From JAIBBD01 sp041390685 (GTDB taxonomy: Bacteria; Chloroflexota; Dehalococcoidia; UBA2979): DNA of 64,000 bases. The translations under genes and the position numbers were made by a program. The notes beneath the pieces were generated by a model that was given only the letters and a program-made list of their open reading frames with translations, made no database searches and was not told the DNA's origin. Shown one piece after another: positions 16,467 to 24,211 of this stretch. Position 1 is the first letter of the stretch; every line of letters starts with the position of its first letter. Location: NCBI GenBank assembly GCA_041390685.1, contig JAWKPL010000001.1:2480001-2544000 (forward strand). The letters run 5' to 3'.

Positions 16467-19400
16467 TCACAGCACCCGCCCCTCACGGTAGTCCGCCAGC
16501 GGCCGCACTGCGTAGGAGCCCGGCGATGAGAGCGCGCGGATCGCGGCGCGCGCGGTGTCGATAGACGTGAAGCAGGGAATCCGTGTCTCCGTCGCGGCGC
16601 GCCGGATCTGGAAGCCGTCGCGGATATGCGAGGAACGCCCTCCCTCGATGGTGTTGATCACCGCCCGCACCGTGCCGTCGCGGATGACGTCCACCACGTT
16701 CGGATGGCCCTCGTCGAGGCGCTTCGGGATCACCTCGCAGGGGATGCCGAGGCCGCGGATCAGCGCGGCTGTGCCGTCGGTCGCGTACAGGCGGCAGCCC
16801 GCCCGGTGAAGCTCTTCGATCAGGGGTACTGCCTCGGGCTTGGTCCGGTTCGACAGCGAGAGCAGGAAGGGCGTGCCGGGCTGGACCGCGAGGTCGGCGG
16901 CGATCAGCGCCTTGAGCACGGCAGGCTCGAAGCGCACGTCGACGCCCATCACCTCACCCGTCGACTTCATTTCAGGGCCGAGGTATGTATCGACGCCAAT
17001 GAGCTTCGACATCGAGAAAACAGGCGCCTTCACCGCGACGAGGCCTCGCTCCGGCCACAGGCCACCCTCGTAGCCCTGCTCGCCCAGCGTGCGGCCGAGC
17101 ATGATGTTGACCGCGAGCGTCACCATCGGCACACCCGTGACCTTCGAGATGAAGGGCACCGTGCGCGAGGCACGCGGGTTCGCTTCGATGACGAACACGC
17201 CTGGGCCGCCCGGCTCTGCGTCCGGCGCGATCACGTACTGGATGTTCATCAGCCCTCGGACCTCAAGCGCCAGGGCCATCCGAGTGGTGTAGTCGATGAT
17301 CGCCGCGCGCTGTTCCTCAGTGACGTTCTGTGGCGGATAGACCGCCATAGAGTCCCCGGAGTGCACACCCGCCCGCTCGATGTGCTCCATGATCCCCGGG
17401 ATGAGCACCTGCTCGCCGTCGCAGATCGCGTCCACTTCCACCTCGAGCCCTTCGAGGTACTTGTCGATCAGCACGGGGCCGCTGCGCTCCTCCAACGCCG
17501 CCTGGAAGTAACGCACGAGCTCATTGGCGTCCTGCACCACCTCCATCGCGCGGCCCCCAAGGACGTACGAAGGCCGCACGAGCACCGGATAGCCGACGGC
17601 TTCGGCGGTCGGAAGCGCCTCGGCGAGCGTGTGTACCGCGGATCCGGGCGGCTGCGGGATGTTGAGTGAGGACATGATCGCCTCGAAGCGACCGCGATCC
17701 TCGGCCAGGTCGATGGAGTCCGCGGACGATCCAGCGATCGGCAACGCGGCGCGCTGCAGCACGCCGGCCATATTCACAGCGGTCTGGCCGCCGAACTGCA
17801 CGATTGAGGGGGGCGCCTCGGCGCCGCCGGCCTCGTTCTCGAGTAGGTCTCGTACGGACTCCTCGTCGAGCGGCTCGAAGTAGAGCCGGTCCGAGGTGTC
17901 GAAGTCGGTGGAAACGGTCTCGGGGTTCGAGTTCGCGAGGATGGCGCGCACGCCCGCCTGCTGCAGCGCGTGCGCCGCCTGTACCGAAGCATAATCGAAC
18001 TCGATCCCCTGGCCGATGCGGATCGGCCCCGATCCGATGACGAGCACGCGCTCGCTGTGGTCGGGGACCGCGTCGTTCTCTTCCTCGTACGTGCTGTAGA
18101 AGTACGGCGTGGCGGCCTCGAACTCGGCCGCGCAGGTGTCGACCATCTTGTACACCGGCCGCAAATCGAGCTGCTCGCGCATCTGGCGCACCTGCTCCGG
18201 CAGCCGGTCGGCGAGGGTGCCGATCTGCGCGTCACCGAAGCCCATGCGCTTCGCCGCGAGCAGCAGCGCGGGGGTCAGCTCCTCGGAGAGCAGGCGCTGC
18301 TCCATCTGCACGATCCGCGCGAGCCGCTCGGTGAACCACGGGTCGATCCCGGTCCGGCGCGACAGCACGAGGGGCGTTACCCCCTGCCTCAGCGCCGCGA
18401 GGAGCTTCCACAGCCGCTCGTCCGTCGCCTCGATCGGCTCTTCGAGCATGTCGCGTTCGGACCAGCGCGGGTCCTGGTACAGCATCGACCGGTTGCTGAT
18501 CTCGAGGGAGCGCACCGCTTTCTGCAACGCGGCCTCAAAGCTGCGGTCGATCGCCATCACCTCGCCCGTGGCCTTCATCTGCGTACCGAGGCGCCGGTCG
18601 CCGAACCCGAACTTGTCGAACGGCCAGCGCGGGATCTTCACCACGCAGTAGTCCAGCGCCGGCTCGAACGCCGCGCTCGTCTGTTGCGTGACCGGGTTCT
18701 TGATCTCGTCCAGCCGCTTGCCGATCGCGATCTTCGCGGCCATGCGTGCGATCGGGTAGCCCGTCGCCTTGGACGCCAGCGCCGAGGACCGCGACACGCG
18801 CGGGTTCACCTCGATCACGTAATACGGCGGCACGGTCGTGTCGTCCGAACCCGCCCAGGGCACGATGTCCGGTCGCGGCGCGAGGGCGAACTGCACGTTG
18901 CACCCTCCCTCGATGCCCAGAGCGCGGATGATCTTCAGCGCGCTGCTGCGCAACATCTGGTGGTCGCGATCCGACAGCGTCTGCGAGGGCGCCACGACGA
19001 TCGAGTCGCCGGTATGCACCCCCATCGGGTCGAGGTTCTCCATGTTGCAGATCGTGATGCACGTGTCGGCCCCGTCGCGCATCACTTCGTACTCGAGCTC
19101 TTTCCACCCGAGCAGCGAGCGCTCGACGAGCACCTGCGTGATCGGCGACGCCGCGAGGCCGCCGGTCACGATCTGCTCGTACTCCTCGTCCGTGTGCGCA
19201 ATCCCGCCGCCAGTGCCGCCGAGCGTGTACGCCGGCCGCACGACGAGCGGGAGTCCCAGGCGCGCGCGCGCGACGACCGCTTGCTCCCAGCTCTCCACGA
19301 TCTCGCTGTCGGGCGTCGGCTCCCCGATGTCGGTGAGCAACTGCCGGAACAGCTCGCGGTCCTCGGCAAGGCGGATCGTGCGCAGAGGCGTGCCGAGCAT

Positions 19401-19751
19401 GCGCACGCTATAGCGCTCGAGGATGCCCGCCTCCGCGAGCTGCACCGCGAGATTCAACCCTGTCTGGCCGCCCAGCGTCGGTAGGAGGCCGTCGGGGCGC
19501 TCCCGTTCGATGATGCGCTCGAGCACCTCCACAGACAGCGGCTCGATGTAAATGATGTCGGCAACGTCCTCGTCCGTCATGATGGTCGCCGGATTCGAGT
19601 TGACGAGCACTGAAACGATGCCTTCCTCGCGCATCGCCTTGCACGCCTGCGTACCGGCGTAGTCGAACTCCGCCGCCTGGCCGATGACGATCGGGCCGCT
19701 GCCGATGATCAGGACTTTCCGCAGCGGCGCCTCAGGGTCTGGTGTCGTCAG
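16467..19751 (-). CDS. carB: carbamoyl-phosphate synthase large subunit, with apparent CTG start
   Basis: A protein of about 1094 residues that makes carbamoyl phosphate from bicarbonate, ammonia (from CarA) and two ATP. The two homologous ATP-grasp halves each start with a dinucleotide-like motif: VLIIGSGPIVIGQAAEFDYA near residue 13 and VLVIGSGPIRIGQGIEFDYA near residue 560. The C-terminus carries the MGS-like allosteric domain (CRLYATDGTAAL). The essential first motif lies upstream of the first ATG (19634), and from there back to an in-frame TGA near the end of the preceding gene there is no ATG, GTG or TTG. A CTG at 19749-19751 overlaps the upstream stop (CTGA) and has AAGGGG eight bases before it, so I take it as the start. 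Confidence 0.93.
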   Translation of the reverse strand: MTTPDPEAPLRKVLIIGSGPIVIGQAAEFDYAGTQACKAMREEGIVSVLVNSNPATIMTDEDVADIIYIEPLSVEVLERIIERERPDGLLPTLGGQTGLNLAVQLAEAGILERYSVRMLGTPLRTIRLAEDRELFRQLLTDIGEPTPDSEIVESWEQAVVARARLGLPLVVRPAYTLGGTGGGIAHTDEEYEQIVTGGLAASPITQVLVERSLLGWKELEYEVMRDGADTCITICNMENLDPMGVHTGDSIVVAPSQTLSDRDHQMLRSSALKIIRALGIEGGCNVQFALAPRPDIVPWAGSDDTTVPPYYVIEVNPRVSRSSALASKATGYPIARMAAKIAIGKRLDEIKNPVTQQTSAAFEPALDYCVVKIPRWPFDKFGFGDRRLGTQMKATGEVMAIDRSFEAALQKAVRSLEISNRSMLYQDPRWSERDMLEEPIEATDERLWKLLAALRQGVTPLVLSRRTGIDPWFTERLARIVQMEQRLLSEELTPALLLAAKRMGFGDAQIGTLADRLPEQVRQMREQLDLRPVYKMVDTCAAEFEAATPYFYSTYEEENDAVPDHSERVLVIGSGPIRIGQGIEFDYASVQAAHALQQAGVRAILANSNPETVSTDFDTSDRLYFEPLDEESVRDLLENEAGGAEAPPSIVQFGGQTAVNMAGVLQRAALPIAGSSADSIDLAEDRGRFEAIMSSLNIPQPPGSAVHTLAEALPTAEAVGYPVLVRPSYVLGGRAMEVVQDANELVRYFQAALEERSGPVLIDKYLEGLEVEVDAICDGEQVLIPGIMEHIERAGVHSGDSMAVYPPQNVTEEQRAAIIDYTTRMALALEVRGLMNIQYVIAPDAEPGGPGVFVIEANPRASRTVPFISKVTGVPMVTLAVNIMLGRTLGEQGYEGGLWPERGLVAVKAPVFSMSKLIGVDTYLGPEMKSTGEVMGVDVRFEPAVLKALIAADLAVQPGTPFLLSLSNRTKPEAVPLIEELHRAGCRLYATDGTAALIRGLGIPCEVIPKRLDEGHPNVVDVIRDGTVRAVINTIEGGRSSHIRDGFQIRRAATETRIPCFTSIDTARAAIRALSSPGSYAVRPLADYREGRVL

Positions 19752-20506
19752 TTGTGGTACCCCTTGCGGTACTCCTGGCCCAGCAGGCCGATCTCGGCGA
19801 TCACGTCCATGCCCGGGTAGTGGATATCCGGGTCACTCGCGACGCGCCCCATCTTGATGTGGCTCACCGGGTGCTCGCCGAGCTGAGCGTCCAGATGCGG
19901 CTCGACCGCCTCGATGACGCGCGCCCGGTCGCCCCGCCCCGTGAAATACGCGAACGGCACCACGGGCATGAACCGGTCCGCTTCTGGCGACCACTCGGGG
20001 TCCGCCTTCAGCGTCTCCGCCGCCTTCATCACGCCGAGGCGGATCTGACGCCGCACCTCGCGGAACTGATGGCCATCGTCCACGCCGAGGTACAGCACGT
20101 CTTCGCGTGCCGAGATGCCGCCGATGCGGATCGAGAACGGCGAAACACGGTGGATGCGCGGCGCGGCGTTCACGTAGAACGATTCCGTCTGCGACCACAG
20201 GATGTCCGAGGACATCAGGAACCCGAGGCGCAGCACCGTGAGGTGGGTGAACTCTGCCGGCGGCAGGTCGACCTCCTCCATCCCGCCGAGACGGTCGAGC
20301 AATGGCTGCAGCGGCTCGAGGTAGGACGGGTAGTCGAGGCCCACGGGCTGCAGGAACTCGACCGCGTTCTTCCACTGGTAGGACAGCTCGGCCCAGGCCG
20401 CCCAGCGGTCGGCGCCCGGCCCCGACTTCGAGGTGAAGGCGGCCCAGTCCTCGGCACGGCGCGCCGCGTACTCGGCGGCGGCGTCGGTGGTGGTGTTACT
20501 CGTCAC
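19748..20506 (-). CDS. 2H-phosphoesterase / 2'-5' RNA ligase-like protein
   Basis: A 252-residue protein related to LigT-type 2H phosphoesterases. The first H-x-T motif is THLTVLRLGFL at about residue 87; the second is degenerate, SHIKMGRVA at about residue 228, with Lys where Thr/Ser is usual. Between them are the typical IRIGGISAREDVLYLGVDD and a helix-rich insert. 2H enzymes split or ligate 2'-5' or cyclic phosphodiesters in RNA or nucleotides; the altered second motif makes activity uncertain. The GTG start overlaps the GNAT stop, and the stop overlaps the carB CTG start, so it is tightly coupled inside the car region of the pyr operon. Confidence 0.7.
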   Translation of the reverse strand: MTSNTTTDAAAEYAARRAEDWAAFTSKSGPGADRWAAWAELSYQWKNAVEFLQPVGLDYPSYLEPLQPLLDRLGGMEEVDLPPAEFTHLTVLRLGFLMSSDILWSQTESFYVNAAPRIHRVSPFSIRIGGISAREDVLYLGVDDGHQFREVRRQIRLGVMKAAETLKADPEWSPEADRFMPVVPFAYFTGRGDRARVIEAVEPHLDAQLGEHPVSHIKMGRVASDPDIHYPGMDVIAEIGLLGQEYRKGYHN

Positions 20507-20966
20507 GGCGCACCTCGTAGATAGGCATGTCGTACTGCGCGCCCGGATTGATGATCGGGACGAGCGCGCCGATCGTGGAGAGGAACGACAGCGCGGCCTC
20601 GTTCGACTCGGGGAGACGTCCACGCACGCGCTTGTAGCCCTGCTCGCCCGCGAACCCGAGCGCCTCCTCGAACAAGATCGAGGCCAGCCCTCGCCGCCGG
20701 GCGGCGCTACGGATCCACGCCCCGATCGTGCACTCCTCCGCGCGGCTGGAGTCGAAGTCGACTGCCGAGAAGCCGAGGATCTGACCCTCCTCGACGGCGA
20801 CGAACATGGCACCGTATTTGCCCTGTCGGTCGATCCAGGCCGCGACCTCTTCCCGGCTCATCGGACCGTCGATGCCGACCGGATTCGGTTCCGCGACGAC
20901 CTCAGCGATCACCTCGGAAATCTGTGCGGCGTCATCCTGTGTTGCGCGACGAAACTCTGCGGTCAT
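20496..20966 (-). CDS. GNAT-family N-acetyltransferase in the pyr operon
   Basis: A 156-residue single-domain acetyltransferase. The acetyl-CoA-binding segment is GAWIRSAARRRGLASILFEEAL at about residues 82-103 (R-R-x-G-L loop), and the C-terminal part has GRLPESNEAALSFLSTIGA, typical of the GNAT fold. The ATG lies 16 bases after carA and its stop overlaps the start of the 2H gene by 11 bases. GNAT enzymes acetylate amines of small molecules or proteins; nothing shows the acceptor. Its position between carA and carB, which are normally adjacent, is unusual. Confidence 0.85.
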   Translation of the reverse strand: MTAEFRRATQDDAAQISEVIAEVVAEPNPVGIDGPMSREEVAAWIDRQGKYGAMFVAVEEGQILGFSAVDFDSSRAEECTIGAWIRSAARRRGLASILFEEALGFAGEQGYKRVRGRLPESNEAALSFLSTIGALVPIINPGAQYDMPIYEVRRDE

Positions 20967-20982
20967 GGCTCTCCGCTCCTCG

Positions 20983-22086
20983 TTACCTGTCCGTGACGGT
21001 AGCTAAAAACCGGTCGAAGAGGAACTCCGTGTCCAGCGGGCCCGGCGAAGCCTCCGCGTGGTACTGGATGGTGAAGAGGGGCAACTCGCGATGCTCCAGC
21101 CCCTCCACGGTGCCATCGTTCAGATGCACCTGCGAGGCGCGCACGGCTGCCTCGAGGTGGTCGCCGTCCACGGCGTACCCGTGATTCTGCGCCGTGATGT
21201 ACACCCGGCCCGTCACCTCGTCACGCACGGGGTGGTTCGCCCCCCGGTGTCCGAACTTCAGCTTGTATGTGGATGCGCCGAAGACGCGGCCAAGCACCTG
21301 GTGCCCAAGGCAGATTCCCATCAGCGGCACGCGTCCGACGAGCCCCCGCGCCGTCGTCACCACATGGTCGAGGAGCATCGGGTCACCCGGCCCCGGCGAC
21401 ATCACGACGCCGTTCGGCCGCAGCGCGAGGATGTCCTCCGCCGACGTATCGTGTGGGACAGCGGTCACTTCGCAACCACGCAGCGCGAGGTTGCGCATGA
21501 TGCTGCGCTTCACCCCCAGGTCGAGGACGACGACGTGCGAGGGCGGCCCCTCGCCCCTTCCGAGGGCGTCCGCTTTAAAGTCGTAAACCTCGGCAGTAGA
21601 GACTTCAGCGACATAATCCTCGACACCGTACGCGGGCTCGCCTCGCAGGCGGCCAAGTGCCTCGGCAGGCGTCTCGTCCCGCGTGATCGTCCCCATCAGC
21701 ACGCCGTGCGACCGCAGATGGCGGGTGAGCGCCCGCGTGTCGATGCCGGCGATGCCGGGCACCCCCGCCTGCGAGAGATGCGCGTCCAGCGTCCCGTTGG
21801 AATGCCAGTGCGACGGGAGGTCCGTCAACTCGCGCACCACGAACCCACGCACTTGGATGCGCGCGCTCTCGTCGTCGAACGCGTTGCAGCCGTAGTTCCC
21901 CTGCAGGGGATACGTCATCGTGAGGATCTGCCCCCCGTACGATGGGTCGGAAAGTGCCTCCTGGTAGCCCATCATCGAGGTGTTGAACACGACCTCTCCG
22001 GTCGCCCGTACGGGCGCCCCGATCCCTTCGCCCTCGAACGTGCGCCCGTCCGCCAGGACGAGCCGCGCGGGCGGCCGTCGACTCAT
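20983..22086 (-). CDS. carA: carbamoyl-phosphate synthase small subunit (glutaminase)
   Basis: A 367-residue glutamine amidotransferase subunit that supplies ammonia to CarB. The N-terminal CPSase domain has FEGEGIG and EVVFNTSMMGYQE; the class I glutaminase domain has the nucleophile in LMGICLGHQVLG (about residue 260) and the His-Glu pair in IQYHAEASPGP, with Ala in place of the usual Pro. The ATG at 22084-22086 overlaps the stop of the nuclease gene (ATGA) and lies inside the downstream copy of the 19-bp direct repeat. Without the nuclease module, this ATG would overlap the pyrC stop in just the same way. Confidence 0.96.
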   Translation of the reverse strand: MSRRPPARLVLADGRTFEGEGIGAPVRATGEVVFNTSMMGYQEALSDPSYGGQILTMTYPLQGNYGCNAFDDESARIQVRGFVVRELTDLPSHWHSNGTLDAHLSQAGVPGIAGIDTRALTRHLRSHGVLMGTITRDETPAEALGRLRGEPAYGVEDYVAEVSTAEVYDFKADALGRGEGPPSHVVVLDLGVKRSIMRNLALRGCEVTAVPHDTSAEDILALRPNGVVMSPGPGDPMLLDHVVTTARGLVGRVPLMGICLGHQVLGRVFGASTYKLKFGHRGANHPVRDEVTGRVYITAQNHGYAVDGDHLEAAVRASQVHLNDGTVEGLEHRELPLFTIQYHAEASPGPLDTEFLFDRFLATVTDR

Positions 22087-22101
22087 ATCGCGACACCTTC
22101 C
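22083..22101. repeat. 19-bp direct repeat, carA-side copy
   Basis: TCATATCGCGACACCTTCC, identical to 22868-22886. On the minus strand it encodes the last five residues EGVAI and stop of the nuclease gene together with the carA ATG. The bases on either side differ between the copies, so the repeat is exactly 19 bp. Confidence 0.95.
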
Positions 22102-22871
22102 CGGTTGAACTCGAACTTCACCTGATACGTCCACGCTTCCACCGAGGGCACAACGCTCACGGCGTACCGGAGTCGCTCGTCCTGCTCGTGCGTAATGACG
22201 AGGCCGCGGACCTCGTTGGAATGGGCGAGACTCGCCTTAACCCACCCCATGTATCGAAGCACCTGCCCAACGACCGCGTCGGAGGATTGGCCGCGTTTGA
22301 GTTCAATCACCCAGTAGTCCCCCGTCGATTCGTCCCGGCAGAGGAAGTCGATGATGCCGATCGGAGTCCGGTACTGACGTCCGATTTGCGCGCCTCCCTC
22401 GGCCAGAATCGTCAACGGGATGCCAAAGCCGAGGCGATTCCAGTTGGCCTCCATGAACTCCTCAAGATGCATCTCAAGGGCGAATTCGGCGGCCTCGGTG
22501 TCTGACCTGTATGCGTCGGCATTATCGTGGTCGAACTCCAAGACCTCGTCGCTGGCCTCGGAATCGTCCCCCGAATTGATACGTCGCCCAAAGTCGTCGT
22601 AGAGCCCGTGATACTCCGGGTTGTAGCGTGTGTACTGACCGTGGCCTTTCCGGTACACGACCAGTCGTCGAGGACGGTTCGAGCGCATCGTCTGTCCCGC
22701 CGGCAGGTTGACGCAGGCTCCGCGCAACTGCATCCGGACCGTCATCGGTTGAACGTTCGGGTAGTTGACCGCGAACCAGCGAAGCATGTCCGTGATGCCA
22801 AACGTCTCGGGCATTTGGTCGACGCCCTCACGGATCAGCTGCCAGACAGGTTGCGCATATACTGGTGTCAT
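22083..22871 (-). CDS. NucS/DUF91-type PD-(D/E)xK nuclease, inserted between pyrC and carA
   Basis: A 262-residue protein. The C-terminal half (about residues 145-258) is a NucS-like (DUF91) nuclease domain: the entry pattern LEEFMEANWNRLGFG, then IGRQYRTPIG, IIDFLCRDE (catalytic Asp), VIELKRGQSSD (Glu and Lys of the E-x-K motif) and VGQVLRYMGWV. The N-terminal part (1-110) looks like a winged-helix-type domain (WQLIREGVDQM, ITDMLRWFA, VYRKGHGQYTRY). Three 60-base lines I counted are 58-60% G+C against 72-77% in neighbours. The gene starts and ends with the same ATGA overlaps as the operon junction it occupies and is flanked by a perfect 19-bp direct repeat. I read it as a horizontally acquired, seamlessly inserted gene. 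A nuclease is confident; its role (homing, mismatch or restriction-like cutting) is not known. Confidence 0.85.
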   Translation of the reverse strand: MTPVYAQPVWQLIREGVDQMPETFGITDMLRWFAVNYPNVQPMTVRMQLRGACVNLPAGQTMRSNRPRRLVVYRKGHGQYTRYNPEYHGLYDDFGRRINSGDDSEASDEVLEFDHDNADAYRSDTEAAEFALEMHLEEFMEANWNRLGFGIPLTILAEGGAQIGRQYRTPIGIIDFLCRDESTGDYWVIELKRGQSSDAVVGQVLRYMGWVKASLAHSNEVRGLVITHEQDERLRYAVSVVPSVEAWTYQVKFEFNREGVAI

Positions 22872-22886
22872 ATCGCGACACCTTCC
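22868..22886. repeat. 19-bp direct repeat, pyrC-side copy
   Basis: Same 19 bases as 22083-22101, 785 bp away. On the minus strand it encodes the last residues EGVAI and stop of pyrC and the ATG of the nuclease gene. It is probably the original pyrC terminus; the other copy would have arisen on insertion. Confidence 0.95.
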
Positions 22887-24211
22887 AGTGCATGCACTAC
22901 GCGCCCGCCGTACACCGTCGCGACCACCCGTCCCCGCAGGCGCCGGCCCGCCAGCGGTGTGTTCCGGCCCGTCGAGGCAAACTCTCGCGGGTTGACCGTC
23001 CACTCCGCGTTCGGGTCGAGCACCACGAGGTCGCCCAGCGCCCCCGGCGCTAGCGTCCCGATGCCCTCGAGGCCAGCGCGGCGGTCGAGGTCCCACGCCC
23101 GCGCTGGCCCGGCCGTCAGTCGCTCCATGAGCGTCACGAGGTCGAGGTGTCCGGCATGGACGAGGGACATCAGCAACCCGAACGCCGTCTCCAGTCCGCT
23201 GATGCCCGCCGCCGCGAGGTCGAACTCAATGTCCTTGTCGCTCACTGCGTGCGGCGCGTGGTCCGTGGCCACCGCGTCGATGACGCCATCGCGGAGCGCG
23301 GCGATGCACGCCTCGACGTCCGCCTGCTCGCGCAGCGGCGGGTTCACCTTCGCGTTCGCGTTGTAGGCGATGCGCCGGTAGTCGCCGGCCCCGAAGGCGA
23401 CCTCCTCGTGGGTCAGCGTGAGATGGTGCGGCGTCACCTCGGCCGTGACGTGCGCGCCACGCGCGCGCGCCGCCCGGATCAGCGCCACCGAGCCGGCCGT
23501 CGACACATGCTGGATGTGCAGGTGCGCGCCCGCCAGTTCGGCCAGCGCGATGTCCCGCGCCACGAGCGTCTCCTCGGCGCTCGCAGGGCGTCCGCGCAAT
23601 CCGAGGCGCGTCGCCACCCACCCCTCGTGCATGTGCCCGTCGCGCACGAGGCGCGGGTCCTCGCAGTGCTGCGCGATCGGCAGGCCAAACACCGTGGAGT
23701 ATTCGAGAGCGTGCCGCATCAGGCTCGGGTCGGCCACGGCGTCGCCGTCGTCCGAGAGGGCCACCACGCCCGAACGCACGAGCTCACCCGCCGGCGCCAG
23801 TTCCTTGCCCTCGCGGCCACGCGTGATGCAACCCACAGGCAGCACCCGCACCCGGGCTGAGACGTCCGCCTCGCGCAGGACGGACTCGACAGCTGGCCGA
23901 CTGTCGAGGGGCGGCATCGTGTTCGGCATGGCACAGACGGTCGTGAATCCACCGCGCGCCGCGGCAGCCGTCCCGCTTGCGATCGTCTCCTTGTACTCGA
24001 ATCCTGGCTCGCGCAGATGCACGTGCAGGTCGACGAAGCCGGGCGCGACCACCAGGCCGGTGGCGTCGATGCGGTCGGCCTCGATCACGGCGTCGCCCTC
24101 GTTCGGGCCAACGCGCGCGACGCGCCCGTCGACGATCACGATGTCCGCGATGCCGTCGCGGCCGAGCGCCGGGTCGATCACCCGCGCGTTGTGGATCGCG
24201 AGGGTGGTCAC
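22868..24211 (-). CDS. pyrC: dihydroorotase
   Basis: A 447-residue amidohydrolase that closes carbamoyl-aspartate to dihydroorotate. The class I (Bacillus-type) metal site is shown by DLHVHLREPGFEYKE at about residue 60, the histidines in IAQHCEDP and HLHIQHVSTAGS, and the terminal Asp in ATDHAPH. The GTG start overlaps the pyrB stop (GTGA), and the start MTTLAIHNARVIDP is family-typical. Its final codons form the upstream copy of the 19-bp repeat shared with the inserted nuclease gene, and the reading frame of pyrC itself is undamaged. Confidence 0.96.
   Translation of the reverse strand: MTTLAIHNARVIDPALGRDGIADIVIVDGRVARVGPNEGDAVIEADRIDATGLVVAPGFVDLHVHLREPGFEYKETIASGTAAAARGGFTTVCAMPNTMPPLDSRPAVESVLREADVSARVRVLPVGCITRGREGKELAPAGELVRSGVVALSDDGDAVADPSLMRHALEYSTVFGLPIAQHCEDPRLVRDGHMHEGWVATRLGLRGRPASAEETLVARDIALAELAGAHLHIQHVSTAGSVALIRAARARGAHVTAEVTPHHLTLTHEEVAFGAGDYRRIAYNANAKVNPPLREQADVEACIAALRDGVIDAVATDHAPHAVSDKDIEFDLAAAGISGLETAFGLLMSLVHAGHLDLVTLMERLTAGPARAWDLDRRAGLEGIGTLAPGALGDLVVLDPNAEWTVNPREFASTGRNTPLAGRRLRGRVVATVYGGRVVHALEGVAI

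Noticed and set aside
17970..19484. Plus-strand open frame of 504 codons opposite carB
   Set aside because: Lies inside CarB ATP-grasp motifs on the other strand; Arg/His-rich with no recognisable domain.
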